64,000 bases of DNA from Dactylonectria macrodidyma (taxonomy: Eukaryota > Ascomycota > Sordariomycetes > Hypocreales > Nectriaceae): assembly GCA_020744425.1 (NCBI GenBank), contig JAGMUV010000005.1, positions 1,364,001-1,428,000 of the forward strand, read 5' to 3'. How positions within the stretch are numbered: position 1 is the first letter of the stretch; the number at the start of each line of letters is the position of its first letter. Positions 49,355-60,227 of this stretch are shown here, piece after piece. The notes beneath the pieces are model-generated. The model searched no databases. It saw nothing but the letters and a program-made list of their open reading frames with translations, and was not told the DNA's origin. Both the position numbers and the translations under genes were made by a program.

Positions 49355-52300
49355 ATGGCTGAACCCCGCGAGGTTTGCCCCTCCCCCGCCATCCCACCAT
49401 CACCAACACCCAACTCACATCATAACCAGTTACGCCTCACAAGAGCCTTCTCCCAGTGCCCCATAACGGCCCTCGCATTTTTCAATGCCGGCTCATATCT
49501 GCTTACCGGCGAAGACACCCACCTGGCTGTCTACGACCTGAGCGCCGGCAGGTTCGTCACCCGCGTGCGCGTCTTCGCGGGGCAGCCCATCCATGGCATT
49601 CGCGTCCTGAACGGGCGCGTGCTCCTCTGGGGCGCTGCCAAGATCGCAGTTCTTGCCGGAGATGGCGTGGAAGAACTGATCCGAGGAGGAGATGAAAATG
49701 CACTGGCAGCGAAGAGGGTCACAGCCCCGGACTGGATCTACGATGCCGCCTTGTCGCCGTTTGATACCGATGCCGCGGCTCTCATCACAGCACACAACGA
49801 GGTCATTCCTGTCAAGTTTGACACTGCCGATGGTACGCCTACGTTGGGTGCCGTAGTTTCTCCTTCACGGCCTATGCTCTATGCCGCAAACCTGAAATGG
49901 GTATCTGACGACTGCGTCCTTGTCGCGGGCGGCACCGTCTTTGGCGACATCCTCATGTGGAAGTACCACCTCAAGAGCGAGCAGCCAGAGATGCTCTCCG
50001 TCCTGGCAGGCCACGAGGGCTCCATCTTTGGCGTGCAAATCTCAGACGAGTTGCCTCGCGTGGATGGCTCGACCATCCGGTTGCTTGCAAGCTGCAGCGA
50101 TGACCGAACGGTGAGGATTTGGGACCTCACAGATCGACAGGGCGGAAAGGGCGAGAGAAACGTGCAGCATGAACTGGTTGCCCCGCGAGAGACAGGCTTC
50201 GGATCGACGCCGGGGCTCAGCGGTTCCGAAACAGAACGTCCCATCGCAGTCGTCATGGGGCATGCGTCACGGATCTGGGGTGTCAAGTTTGCCCCGACAA
50301 CCCTGGGGGATGTGCGGCCGGTGGAGACTCTCGCAATCTACTCGTTTGGCGAGGACTCTACCATGCAACGCTGGCGGCTGGACCTGGACGCTTCATCCTC
50401 AGGAGACGCGCTTGATTCGCCGAGGAGCATCTCCGCCGTGCTCAAACACCAAGAGACCATCGATGTGCACGATGGCAAGCACCTGTGGGCGCACGCTCTC
50501 ACGAGTCTTGGCAACCAGACGGTCATCGCTACCGGCGGCGCGGACAGCAAGATTTCTCTCATGACGGAGCCCACCTTTTCATCCTCCAGCGCCGAACACG
50601 AGCCGACTCATCAAACTGACACTCTCGATCTTCAAGAAGTTCTTCGGTCCTTTCCCAATCCTCGTCCTCTTAGCTCCGGTCGCGGGCCCGAAATCATTGG
50701 GCGGTATGACTTCTTCTCGCAGAATGAAGTGCTCGCCACGTCCTCACTGGGGCGTTTGATGCTGGGCACTTTTGATAAAGGCTTGCAGTGGCGGGAGGTT
50801 GACCTCGAGGATTCCATTGCAGCAGGAGTTCAGTCTTGCTATGTTCTGAAGACCATTGGTGACAAGGCAGCACTGTTGGGAACAACAAGTGGAAATCTAT
50901 ATCATTATTCCGAGGCTCACGGCATGAAATTTGTCGGCAAACTCCCTGGTAAGATCGTCAACATTGTGCTTCTCGCCGGCTCCGGAGAGGCGCAAGGCAT
51001 CTCCGTTGAGGTCCTCGTCCATCTACACGGCACCCCTGATGCACAGTACTTCACGCTGGACTGGCGCACAGGAGCCATTTTGGACACGGCGGATATTCGT
51101 GGAATGGACCCTCGCTTCGTGGCCATGTCTGCTGCGAAGATCAAGGGTGGCTTGATTGCCATCGGATCCCGACACGGTTGGTTGTCGATCCTGAGACGAG
51201 GCGAGGGGGGATTCCGTCCTGACTTGGACTTTTCGACCAGTAGCAGGGATGCAATCACGGGCATTGTACCGCTTCCTGGAAACGATGCGGATGGGAGCGC
51301 GTCCCCGTACTTTTTGTCTACTAGCCGAGACAGCAAATACAGGATTTACGAGATAGAAAGCGCCGACTCCGATGTACGGTTGCACCTACGAAACGAAACG
51401 GCGCCCCCTTTTGGTTCCATCATCGAAGGCGGGTGGTTTACACGGGATGTCGACCCCGAGCTCATCATGTACGGCTTCAAGAGCAAGAAGCTGATCGTGT
51501 GGAATGAAACGCGCCGCGAAGAAATTGCCACCATTGAGTGTGGAGGTTCCCATCGGACATTCACTCTGATGCACAATCCGAAGGACCCTCACAATCTCCG
51601 TTTCGGATTCACTAGAACATCCAAGTTATTCATCTACTCGCAACGCAGGTCGGTGCATCGGCCGATCAAGACGGGGACGCACGGAAGAGAAATCCGGGCA
51701 CTGAGTTGCAATGGCCGGTACATTGCCACCGGCTCCGAGGATACAACGATTCGAATCTGGGAGTATAAGAGTCAACAGCAGGGCAAGGGGAGCGAGCGAG
51801 AGATGCGGTGTTTGGCATCGATGAAGTTGCACGTCACTGGTATGCAGCAGGTCAAATGGCTCGGCGACGACTATCTCCTGAGCAGTGCGGGTAATGAGGA
51901 GTTTTTCGTCTGGCGGATACGGAGGCTCAAGAACACCACCTATGGGGGGTTGGGTGTGGTGTGCGAAGCAGTCTTTGACGACAAGAGCAAGGATGGAGAC
52001 CTTCGGATCATGGACTTTGATGCCAGCAAGGTCGGAACCGACGGTTGCATCGTCATCACGATGGTGTTGTCGAACTCGGCTCTGAAAACCTATCGGTATA
52101 CTCCAGGATCCTTTCGGCTCTTGGCCCAGATGTCATACACGGGAGCTTGCCTCACACAGGTGCGCCATCTCGGGGTGAACGAAAACGGCCTTTCGGCGCT
52201 CACAGCGTCAACCGACGGACACCTGGCCACCTGGGAAGCGAGGTTCGACCATGAGAAAACCCCAAGTCATGTCCTGGTCCATGTAGCCCCGGTGCACCAA

Positions 52301-52714
52301 AACGGTATCAAGAGTCTGGACCTGAAAGCGACACCGGAAGGGTTCAGAGTGCTGACTGGCGGTGACGACAACGGGCTCGGTGTAGCCTCCCTGACAGTGT
52401 TGTCGGGCGAGGCAGGAATCAAGCGTTACACTGTATCCAACCTGGGCATCGTGCGGAAAGCTCACGCGGCAGCTATCAATGGGGTAGCATTGATACAATG
52501 CGGAAGCGCAACGCTGGGAATTAGTGTCAGCAATGACCAGAGGGTCAAGCTATGGCGGATTGGCTTGGAGATGATGGAACTGGTTGCCGATGAATACAGC
52601 GGTGTGGCGGATCCGGGTGGTCTCGACGTGATGGAGAGCACATCTGACAATGTGGATAACGAGAAGTTGAAGGTGATAGTTGGCGGGGTGGGCATCGAAG
52701 TCTGGACAGGATAA
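49355..52714 (+). CDS. rtt10: WD40 protein of the WDR6/Rtt10 (Trm734) family
   Basis: A single intronless frame of 1119 residues. WD40 units occur along the whole length: an opening unit around TALAFFNAGSYLLTGEDTHL, then GHEGSIFGVQISD followed by LLASCSDDRTVRIWDL, GHASRIWGVKFAP, IATGGADSKISL, and in the second half RALSCNGRYIATGSEDTTIRIWEY and SVSNDQRVKLWRI. Two or three seven-bladed propellers are likely. The pattern (GSIFGV...SCSDDRT, then SRIWGVKF) and the length near 1100 match human WDR6 and yeast Rtt10/Trm734. This is the partner of the Trm7/FTSJ1 methyltransferase for 2'-O-methylation of position 34 in certain tRNA anticodon loops. Yeast Rtt10 is also linked to endosomal recycling. The role is inferred from the family. 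The start has G at -3 and no upstream in-frame ATG. Confidence 0.88.
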   Translation: MAEPREVCPSPAIPPSPTPNSHHNQLRLTRAFSQCPITALAFFNAGSYLLTGEDTHLAVYDLSAGRFVTRVRVFAGQPIHGIRVLNGRVLLWGAAKIAVLAGDGVEELIRGGDENALAAKRVTAPDWIYDAALSPFDTDAAALITAHNEVIPVKFDTADGTPTLGAVVSPSRPMLYAANLKWVSDDCVLVAGGTVFGDILMWKYHLKSEQPEMLSVLAGHEGSIFGVQISDELPRVDGSTIRLLASCSDDRTVRIWDLTDRQGGKGERNVQHELVAPRETGFGSTPGLSGSETERPIAVVMGHASRIWGVKFAPTTLGDVRPVETLAIYSFGEDSTMQRWRLDLDASSSGDALDSPRSISAVLKHQETIDVHDGKHLWAHALTSLGNQTVIATGGADSKISLMTEPTFSSSSAEHEPTHQTDTLDLQEVLRSFPNPRPLSSGRGPEIIGRYDFFSQNEVLATSSLGRLMLGTFDKGLQWREVDLEDSIAAGVQSCYVLKTIGDKAALLGTTSGNLYHYSEAHGMKFVGKLPGKIVNIVLLAGSGEAQGISVEVLVHLHGTPDAQYFTLDWRTGAILDTADIRGMDPRFVAMSAAKIKGGLIAIGSRHGWLSILRRGEGGFRPDLDFSTSSRDAITGIVPLPGNDADGSASPYFLSTSRDSKYRIYEIESADSDVRLHLRNETAPPFGSIIEGGWFTRDVDPELIMYGFKSKKLIVWNETRREEIATIECGGSHRTFTLMHNPKDPHNLRFGFTRTSKLFIYSQRRSVHRPIKTGTHGREIRALSCNGRYIATGSEDTTIRIWEYKSQQQGKGSEREMRCLASMKLHVTGMQQVKWLGDDYLLSSAGNEEFFVWRIRRLKNTTYGGLGVVCEAVFDDKSKDGDLRIMDFDASKVGTDGCIVITMVLSNSALKTYRYTPGSFRLLAQMSYTGACLTQVRHLGVNENGLSALTASTDGHLATWEARFDHEKTPSHVLVHVAPVHQNGIKSLDLKATPEGFRVLTGGDDNGLGVASLTVLSGEAGIKRYTVSNLGIVRKAHAAAINGVALIQCGSATLGISVSNDQRVKLWRIGLEMMELVADEYSGVADPGGLDVMESTSDNVDNEKLKVIVGGVGIEVWTG

Positions 52715-54697
52715 TCGAATTGCGATATCTTCACAGGCCTAATGTCCCTGTAACCCATATACAAGGGTTATGAGACATATTATAGTAGAGCCGGGCCGTA
52801 AATCACGTAGTCATGGTGCCCATTGCGTAACAGAGGATAGAGTTGAGAAGGCCTGTCAGGCTACCCCTAACCCTTGCTCTGGATGAAACTCCCTTTTTTG
52901 CAATTCCGCTTGCACTGGATAGCAGCCCGAGTATGATAAGTAGTTGGGTTTCATTGGCCCGAGGCTGAGCAGGTGGCCAATCTCGACTCGGTAATTAGCT
53001 CATAAAGGCGTGTGGAGGCTCATATCGTACCTTGTCTGACTTCGACGTCGTAGGTTCTGTAACGTTCGCCGATAGGCTATCAGATGGAACGAAGGAGCGG
53101 GCCGAAACCGACACCGAGTTTTCCGTGCATGTACTTCATACGGAATAGATGGCTTGAAGATATCGATATATGCGAGTTACCTGTCTACTTGATTGTTTCC
53201 CCGGTACAAGCCGGCGAATACGTGTAATTTTGAAACTTTGTTTGACCGATCTGAGACGTAAATACTCGAAATCATGGGCGTTAGGCGTCAGAGTTGAGGA
53301 GGGTCAGGGCGAGGAGGAGCAGGATGAGGAGGATGGCGATTGTCATGGCAGGGGTTGTGAGGAATGGAATGGGCGCCTTTCTCCACATACAGGAATCAGA
53401 GTGCAGGGTCCCGATTCTAACAGGACACAGAGCGGTACTGCAATCAAAAACGACAAAGATTGTAGGGCTGTTTTCAGAGAGAACGACCGTAAAAAGGCGC
53501 GCTAGTGTCTGGCGATTCTTGACGGCATTGTGCGACTGGTATGTTTGTGTAGTTGGCCGAGTGGATTGCTTGTGTCGCTGGCTCATAACAAACAAGTGTA
53601 TGTGGGCGTAAAGATCGAGCACTGGTGGTTGTTGGCTCTGTCTTACCGGATCAACATTATTGAGACCAATGTTTGAGATCCGGCAATACCGTGAACCAGC
53701 CGCTTGCTGGATGAAGGATGGCGTGGTCGAGTCTCCGTCTACGGTACTGGCTTGATGATTATCGTGAAGCGATATTGAGACGACCAAGTACCAATCCCAG
53801 CTGAGCGAAGCTTCACTCAGATTAATTGCCCGGCCCCCATCCCACCATCCGTGGGGCACAGGTGGAGCTGGCAGTGCAAAGCGCCACCCATGAGGAACAC
53901 TGGAGTAGGGTGACGGGGCGATGCGATGAGGAAATTGTTGTAAATGAGGGCATCGTAAAGGAGCGCGGATCCTGATGGTTCTGATCCATACTCGCTGACT
54001 GGCTGATATGAAGCCAGAATGGTTGGTCACGGAGAGGTGTGCCGACAAGGCGCAATCGAGTCAACAATATGCAGGCTCGCCTGAGGCGCACTGATGATGA
54101 TTGTGGCCTGCGACATGAGCGGACGGGAGCGGACGGGAGCGGTGGCTTGAGCTCGTCTCTGCACCGATACTCCGTACATGTTACAGAGTGCGTGATGGTA
54201 CAGTCTGTACAGTGATACAGCATCAGAGATGAATGAGGTTTGACATGAGAAGGGGAACGATGGCTGAGCAAGGGTAACTAGGGGTGGATGAGCTCACTGA
54301 GCCCCACTGGCCTGTCCATGGCATCTGCCGGCTGCCGGGGAAGGTGCAAGGGCCTTGGTTGTCCGACACTCGCGGAATCAAGATAATTGAGGTGCCCACT
54401 GGGATGTGTGCACAGGACCTGCCCGAGTAGGTCGATACGTTTGGTTATCATCAATAAATTGGAAGGTATCCCCAAACATAGTTCCTTCTCCTCTCGACAC
54501 CAAGCTTAAACCGTCTCCGTCTCGTTCTGCCAGTGCTTGTGCTCTAGATCGTCTGCTGCTCATCACTCATTTTGACAGCAACGCATCGCCATTGTCCTTT
54601 CAATCAGCCAACTCGACTGGACTCGACTGCTCTTCTCACTATTCTCACAATTCTCTCCACCATTCTCCTCGCCATCTTGCATCAACGTACAGCAATC
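52715..54697. other. 2 kb intergenic region
   Basis: The region holds the 3' end of the WD40 gene and the promoter of the small secreted protein. It contains a TACTCCGTA palindrome (54168-54176) and a duplicated GGAGCGGACG unit (54116-54140). A weak minus-strand candidate at 53281-53388 is listed separately. Confidence 0.5.
53281..53388 (-). CDS. Possible short single-helix membrane peptide or terminal exon
   Basis: A minus-strand frame from ATG 53388 encodes 35 residues ending with a strongly hydrophobic helix (MTIAILLILLLLALTLL) and NSDA. The last 25 codons end almost only in C or G, unlike the surrounding random frames, so this could be a real coding exon, either a micropeptide or the tail-anchor exon of a spliced gene. 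A plausible acceptor (TTGATTGCAG) lies upstream at about 53438 in a compatible frame, but I could not build a convincing upstream exon. Treat this as a weak candidate. Confidence 0.25.
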   Translation of the reverse strand: MWRKAPIPFLTTPAMTIAILLILLLLALTLLNSDA

Positions 54698-54933
54698 ATG
54701 ATGATGAACTGGATTCTCCTGGCTGCTGCCGCTTCCATGGTAGCCGCTGCTCCCATCACCCCCAATGGTCCTTGCCCTGACGTAAGTTTCTTTTCGTCCC
54801 GCGAGGTCAGTTATCATATCTGACTCTCCTCTAGTCTAAAGTCGATGCGATTCTCATGGGCGACATGGACCCTTCTGAGTGCTGCTCCTACGGAGTGTGC
54901 AAGGGCGACGTTGTCGTCTCAGTTGGCAACTGA
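54698..54933 (+). CDS. Small secreted cysteine-containing protein (effector-like)
   Basis: Exons 54698-54781 and 54835-54933 give 60 residues; the 53-nt intron has GTAAGT, a TCTGAC branch site and CTCTAG, and the join keeps frame. Residues 1-18 form a signal peptide: MMMNW, an Ala/Leu-rich core and a VAAA cleavage site before PITPNG. The mature peptide would have about 42 residues with four Cys at 26, 44, 45 and 50 (C-x17-CC-x4-C), enough for two disulfides. Its net charge is acidic, with an MGDMDPSE stretch. I recognise no family. A secreted, short, Cys-containing single-domain peptide is the usual profile of fungal effectors or surface peptides, but function is unknown. Three successive ATG codons open the frame; the first is used here. 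The leader (54560-54690) is CT-rich. The gene stands alone between two gene-poor stretches. Confidence 0.72.
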
Positions 54934-55508
54934 CCCATGGTCAATGACGATGCCGAGTTGAACCAACTCTTTACGACCTGATGACTTTACGACCAATATA
55001 CGAACACGCCAGGCCTAGGGTCCAGATTGTGGACTGCAAACCACGAGTTGAGGATGCGACCACCTTCGATCGACATCTACCCACCGACATCCAACTTGGT
55101 GTTGCACAATAAGTTCAGATGTGTATACGAAACGGAGCCGATCACAAACCAACTTCAACCACACCACACCTGGTCTCAGCCTTGGCCCCCTTCCTACTCC
55201 TTCATCTAAACCGCTTTTTTATGGTTTGAGCTTTGAGCTCTGGGATCTGGGATCTGTCGGTAGTGGAGCCATTCTTCAGGAACCCGGAAACAGGGGTCTG
55301 AGCGGCCTGATGGGCCAACCGCGTTCACCCAACTTGACGCACGGCGTGTCAGGTTAATTGGTACCCTCGATACAGGAGCCGCGACATGAGAAGATTGTTG
55401 CGATTGGCCCCTCAACCGACAACGCTTTGGGGTATGTGCTTCAAGCGCGCTGATCTTAGCTTCAGGGCTCACCTAGATTAAACAATCTACATTTTTGTTC
55501 TTTCCTTC

Positions 55509-55548
55509 TTTTTTTTTTTTTTTTTTTTTTGGGGGGGGGGGGGGGGGG
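55509..55548. repeat. Adjacent T22 and G18 homopolymers
   Basis: A run of 22 T is followed without a break by 18 G. A shorter copy of the same pattern (T11 then G12) occurs at 20127-20149. Confidence 0.9.
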
Positions 55549-58500
55549 CCGGCAGATAACATGTTGCATACTTCATTTGCCTTCATCATGAGGAGACGAA
55601 TCTGAAAAGTGGACGAGCCGCAGAGCTCCAAAATGAAGGTGGATCTAAATCAAACACTCAAATGGAGATAGCCTAGAGACAATCTAAAACAATGGCCTAT
55701 GTATCACCCCATTTGCGAGCATGTCGTGGGTTGCCAAGAATCCTAATCGTTCTGTCACTCCACTGGCCTAAAAGCCGGCCCTTTATGCCTGGCCGATTGC
55801 CAATTCGTACGGCAGCCCTGGCTTCACCTTGATATGACCAAAGCTAGGCTGCAGGCTTGATGATCGCTAAAAGACGGATCCATGTTTCCCACATCAAGCA
55901 AAGGGGATGCACCGATGCCCAATTAGAACGATCGTCATTCGAGCCTCCACGTTCCTCGGCATGAACCGTTGAACCCAACATGCGGCTAAATACAGCAACC
56001 CACCTCCTCTTTCGAAAACCCCGAGCCCTTCATCTAACCGGATGGGGTCGCAATGGATATCTTCAACTGACCAAATAGTTTCCGGGTAAATGCTGTCGCT
56101 AGGAAGGGAAGAGACCATGACGATTTAGCTTCGATCAGGAAGGCCCAAAACCAATCTACATTCTCATACGAAAGCTTCCTCTGGGTTATCGGACCGCGCT
56201 CTAACCCTCGAGCCGGCGGCGTGCCTGGAATGGGCGTCCACCGAATGCTCGCATGACACCCCTCTCTGCCCCAATGAAGTGTATTCGATTGAACGGCGAT
56301 CTTTCGGCAGAGATCATGGAAGCTTATATATTCCACCTGTCTTCTTGCTCTTCTCCTGCGGGGTAAAACTGGCATGCCCCTTCCATTCCCGATGTTCGAG
56401 TATGTTGCCTTTTTTAGCACTCTCGGTGAGTGCGGATAAGCCCCGAGAGACGTCTCGCGGTGATTGATGCCGAGGACATGTGAGTCACCGGAGGGGATTT
56501 TGACAAGCCCATTTGAATCTAATTTCGCTGATTTGGTAGAGCGTTCTGGCGATTTTGATAAGTCAGCGTCAGGTAAGTGATCGGTTCCGCCTTTGAGAAC
56601 CCTCAAGTATACCGCTATTGGAGAGCGAATTTGTCTATAATCTTAGTCACAAGTGCCATCTTTCATCATAAGCATATCAGTGGCTTGGAAGATTGAAGTG
56701 AGGCAGCCTCCTAAGCACGAACTTTCTGTCTTGATAGGGCTTTGCGATGAGCTGCTGTTGCAACAACCACAACCACCTGCGAATCTCCGATTGACGGTGT
56801 GGTCGTGTAATAACCCGATGCGAAGGTGGCCGTCTGTCTCTCCTTTGCACAATCTTGTGAAATATCGGGTTCTCACAGAACTTCTATGCCTTGCATTCTC
56901 AAAAGAAGCAAAACTAAAACCGGCATGGGCTTGACAAGGAACTCCTTGGCTCAACGGGCTGCTTGTGGCTGGCAACATCAATCCCAACCCATTTCTATCC
57001 AAGAGGCGTCATGCTATTGGGGTTGTGAAAGCGAAAGCGATTGCTGGGTGCGAGGGAACCCGAATCAAATTCCGTGGTACGTCAATGAATGCATCTTCCC
57101 CATACTGACTGAGATCGATTGCTTCGTCATCAGTCGCCAGGTTGAAGCGTGGCTTCTACTTAGCCAACCGTCTGCAATCCTTGTTCTACCCTCTAATATT
57201 GATTTCAACTAGTCGCAACCAATTGAGCATTAAGACTGCTCCGTGGCTTCCGGTCTTCCGGTCGCACCGGGCTATAAATGTCTGTGTATGTATGTAAGCC
57301 CGCCAGTGTTGCTGCCCATTGGATGCCAACTGAAGAGGCGTTCGTGTGTCCAATACGGCGGAGGAATAACCAGGATGCTCGCCCGACGTCTACCGACTGT
57401 CATCCTTGCGGCCTCGGCAAAATACCTGAACTTGATCATGTGGAAATCCCAGAACTGGAAGGGTTGTTAGAGAAGGTTGCATTCGCACGACTCACTGACG
57501 TAGGTAGTCCATCCTTCATTGGCATCACCCCGTCAATATAAGCCTTGAAAAGTGAAGCCTAGTAAAGGATACATCAGTCTACATAGCCCGCACCTTTCAT
57601 GGAGGAGTACAGAACCTGCAGAAGTATTGCCAAGTTTTTGGTTTCTAAGAAGAACAAGGTAAGCATGACGGCACCGGCCACAACACGATGCCGGGACCTA
57701 GGTCCCGGGATGTGACCATCATCGTTGCCAAGAACACGAGATAGAGATCTAGTGACCAAGATGCAAGAAATCTAAGCCCCCCAAAACAGGGGACCAAAGC
57801 TTCATGTATATTGGGGTAGGAAATGGTTGGTTAGTGACGCACCCCATCAACACTGAGCCCCCCGGCTTTCGAATCAGACCCTGGGTAATACCCCAAGGTA
57901 ACGCTAAAACGTCTTTGCTCCGAATCCTTCATGCTTTCAAGGAAGCCGAGGCCTTGGAAACACGTTGCTTAAAATCGCTCATGAGAGAGGCAGAATTGCC
58001 ATTGCCGCATATGGCCCGGTTGCGCAGCTCGTAGCTCCTTACAAGCCTCTCTTGCGGCCATAAGATCCCGGCTCCTCATGCAGTCCTTCGTGTGACCGGC
58101 AGCCTCCGAGCCGTTGGGTCAATCGTGTTAATATCAAAAGAAAGGTAGACTTGTGCAATTGGCCCGGTTGGCGACAAAGATGGTGTCAATTGGTCCACCA
58201 ACCCCCTCCTCGGCTGCGGCTGCCGTGGTTGGTCTAATGAAGGTGATATATCAAGACGATAAATCGGGTGTCCATGTTTTGGACCCGCTACCACCTTTGA
58301 TGTGAGGTCCCAGTTCTTTATTAGCCGTACCAGTCAAGAGTCGTCCCGGCTGCCCCAACATCCTGCTAGTCCACTCGGCAGAATACCGGCTTTGCATTGA
58401 AGCCTTGGCCGTTTGTTTAGCCGCAGCCCAGTCGAGGATTGTCAACGACGACATTGCTAGAGTTGAGTGTGGAAGCGCGGCAAAGTCTCGAGCGTGGAGG

Positions 58501-58811
58501 TTGTCTCAAACCATGACCGATGATGGGTCGACAAAGCTAGATTGGATCACAGATCATGCTCGGATCTCCGTCAGCCACGTAAGGGACCAGGACATCGAAT
58601 TGTGCCACGACAACTACTAGCCAACAATTGCTCTGCGTTTAGCCAAGGGATGGCGCCTCGAGGGTGTCTCGCGGTGAGTGTGGTGATTGGTGCGGGAGTT
58701 GGGTCGCGTCGGTCGTACAGGCTCCGAAACTAAGTCCATCCACATCGAGGTAACCCCACAATGCCACCAAGTACAAGCTCTCGTAACCCTGCTTGCTCGT
58801 CTTGACTGGGC

Positions 58812-58913
58812 GTGGGGAACTCAGATTCGCTTGCGACCAAACATATACCGATGACCGACCGCATGACCCCCAATTTTTGCGTGGCAAGGGCATCATTTAA
58901 AGACATGCTGGGG
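58812..58913 (+). promoter_or_regulatory. Candidate CreA/CRE1 sites upstream of lad1
   Basis: Two SYGGRG matches, GTGGGG at 58812-58817 and CTGGGG at 58908-58913, lie 126 to 227 bases before the start codon of the arabinitol dehydrogenase. The hexamer is short and common. The call rests on the expectation that pentose-catabolic genes may be under carbon catabolite repression. Confidence 0.3.
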
Positions 58914-59038
58914 TCCTCAACTCGGCGGGAGGGGACTCTTCTTTCTTCGATATCTGTGCCTTACCTTGCATCCGCATACTCACCGACTTCGGCAGCACCA
59001 AAGCAGGCAACCGGAAGACCAAAACCGCCTTGTCAAAC

Positions 59039-60227
59039 ATGAGCCCCTCAGCAACTGATGCCCCCGTGGCCGTGATTGATGTCAAGTCGTCGTTGAAGCC
59101 CAACATTGGTGTCTACACCAACCCCAAACATGACCTGTGGGTGACCGCGGCCGAGCCCAGCGCTGAGAGCGTCAAGGCTGGCACCGACCTGAAGAGCGGC
59201 GAGGTCTCTGTCGCTATTCGAAGCACCGGAATCTGCGGGTAAGTTGCGAAGATCCCCGAGGAACCCCACTCCCAATCGTCATACTCACCATCGCAGTTCC
59301 GATGTGCACTTCTGGCACGCCGGTTGCATTGGCCCGATGATTGTGGAGGGCGATCATATCCTGGGCCATGAATCAGCTGGCGAGATTATTGCCGTGCATC
59401 CTTCGGTGACCAACCTCAAGGTCGGCGATCGGGTTGCTGTCGAGCCCAACATCCCTTGCGGCACCTGCGAGCCTTGCCTCACTGGCCGATATAACGGTTG
59501 CGAAACTGTCGAGTTCCTGTCTACGCCCCCGGTTCCTGGCATGCTGCGACGATATATCAACCACCCTGCTGTGTGGTGCCACAAAATTGGAAACATGTCC
59601 TACGAGGACGGTGCGATGTTGGAGCCTCTAAGTGTGGCCCTTGCCGGCATGCAAAGGGCGAATATCTCCCTCGGAGACCCAGTGTTGATCTGTGGCGCGG
59701 GCCCGATCGGCTTGATCACCTTGCTCTGCTGCGCCGCTGCTGGCGCTGCCCCCATTGTCATCACTGACATCTCGGAGAGCAGACTGGCGTTTGCCAAGGA
59801 GCTATGCCCGCGAGTCATCACCCATAAGGTTGAGAGGTTGTCGGCCGAGGACAGTGCCAAAGCCATTGTCAAGTCGTTTAACGGCGTGGAGCCCAGCATC
59901 GTCATGGAGTGCACTGGCGTTGAGAGCAGCATCTCGGCTGCCATCTGGGCGGTCAAGTTTGGTGGAAAGGTGTTCGTCATTGGTGTTGGCAAGAATGAGA
60001 TCAACATCCCATTCATGCGTGCTAGTGTCCGAGAGGTTGATATCCAGTTGCAGTACCGGTACTGCAACACTTGGCCCCGCGCGATTCGCCTGGTGGAGAG
60101 TGGAGTAATCGACCTGTCCAAGTTGGTCACGCACCGTTTCAAGTTGGAGGATGCTCTTCAGGCATTTGAGACTTCGGCAAACCCCCAAAGTGGAGCGATT
60201 AAGGTTATGATCCAGAGTCTGGAGTAG
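59039..60227 (+). CDS. lad1: L-arabinitol 4-dehydrogenase (NAD+)
   Basis: Exons 59039-59238 and 59297-60227 give 376 residues (intron 58 nt), about the length of Trichoderma LAD1, which it resembles closely from start to end as I remember that protein. It is a medium-chain zinc dehydrogenase that oxidises L-arabinitol to L-xylulose in the fungal L-arabinose pathway, acting in the cytosol. Catalytic zinc ligands are C66 ([15 protein letters not shown]), the His of GHESAG and its Glu. The structural zinc lobe has four Cys in [15 protein letters not shown]. The Rossmann motif is CGAGPIG, followed by VITDISESR, whose Asp fits NAD rather than NADP. Sorbitol and xylitol dehydrogenases are the close alternatives. 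The SPSA-type N-terminus, [15 protein letters not shown] and the end [12 protein letters not shown] favour LAD. An in-frame ATG at 59030 adds only three residues. Confidence 0.94.

Larger units (their letters stand above)
54934..59038. other. 4.1 kb intergenic region
   Basis: No supported gene. The region contains a 22-nt T run joined directly to an 18-nt G run (55509-55548). Open frames at 56034-56606 minus (190 codons) and 57278-57541 plus (87 codons) have no recognisable domain. The last 300 bases act as promoter and leader for the arabinitol dehydrogenase. Confidence 0.5.

Noticed and set aside
53281..54048. Full 255-codon minus-strand frame
   Set aside because: Only the last 35 codons look coding-like; the rest has no bias or domain, so only the terminal part is kept as a weak candidate.
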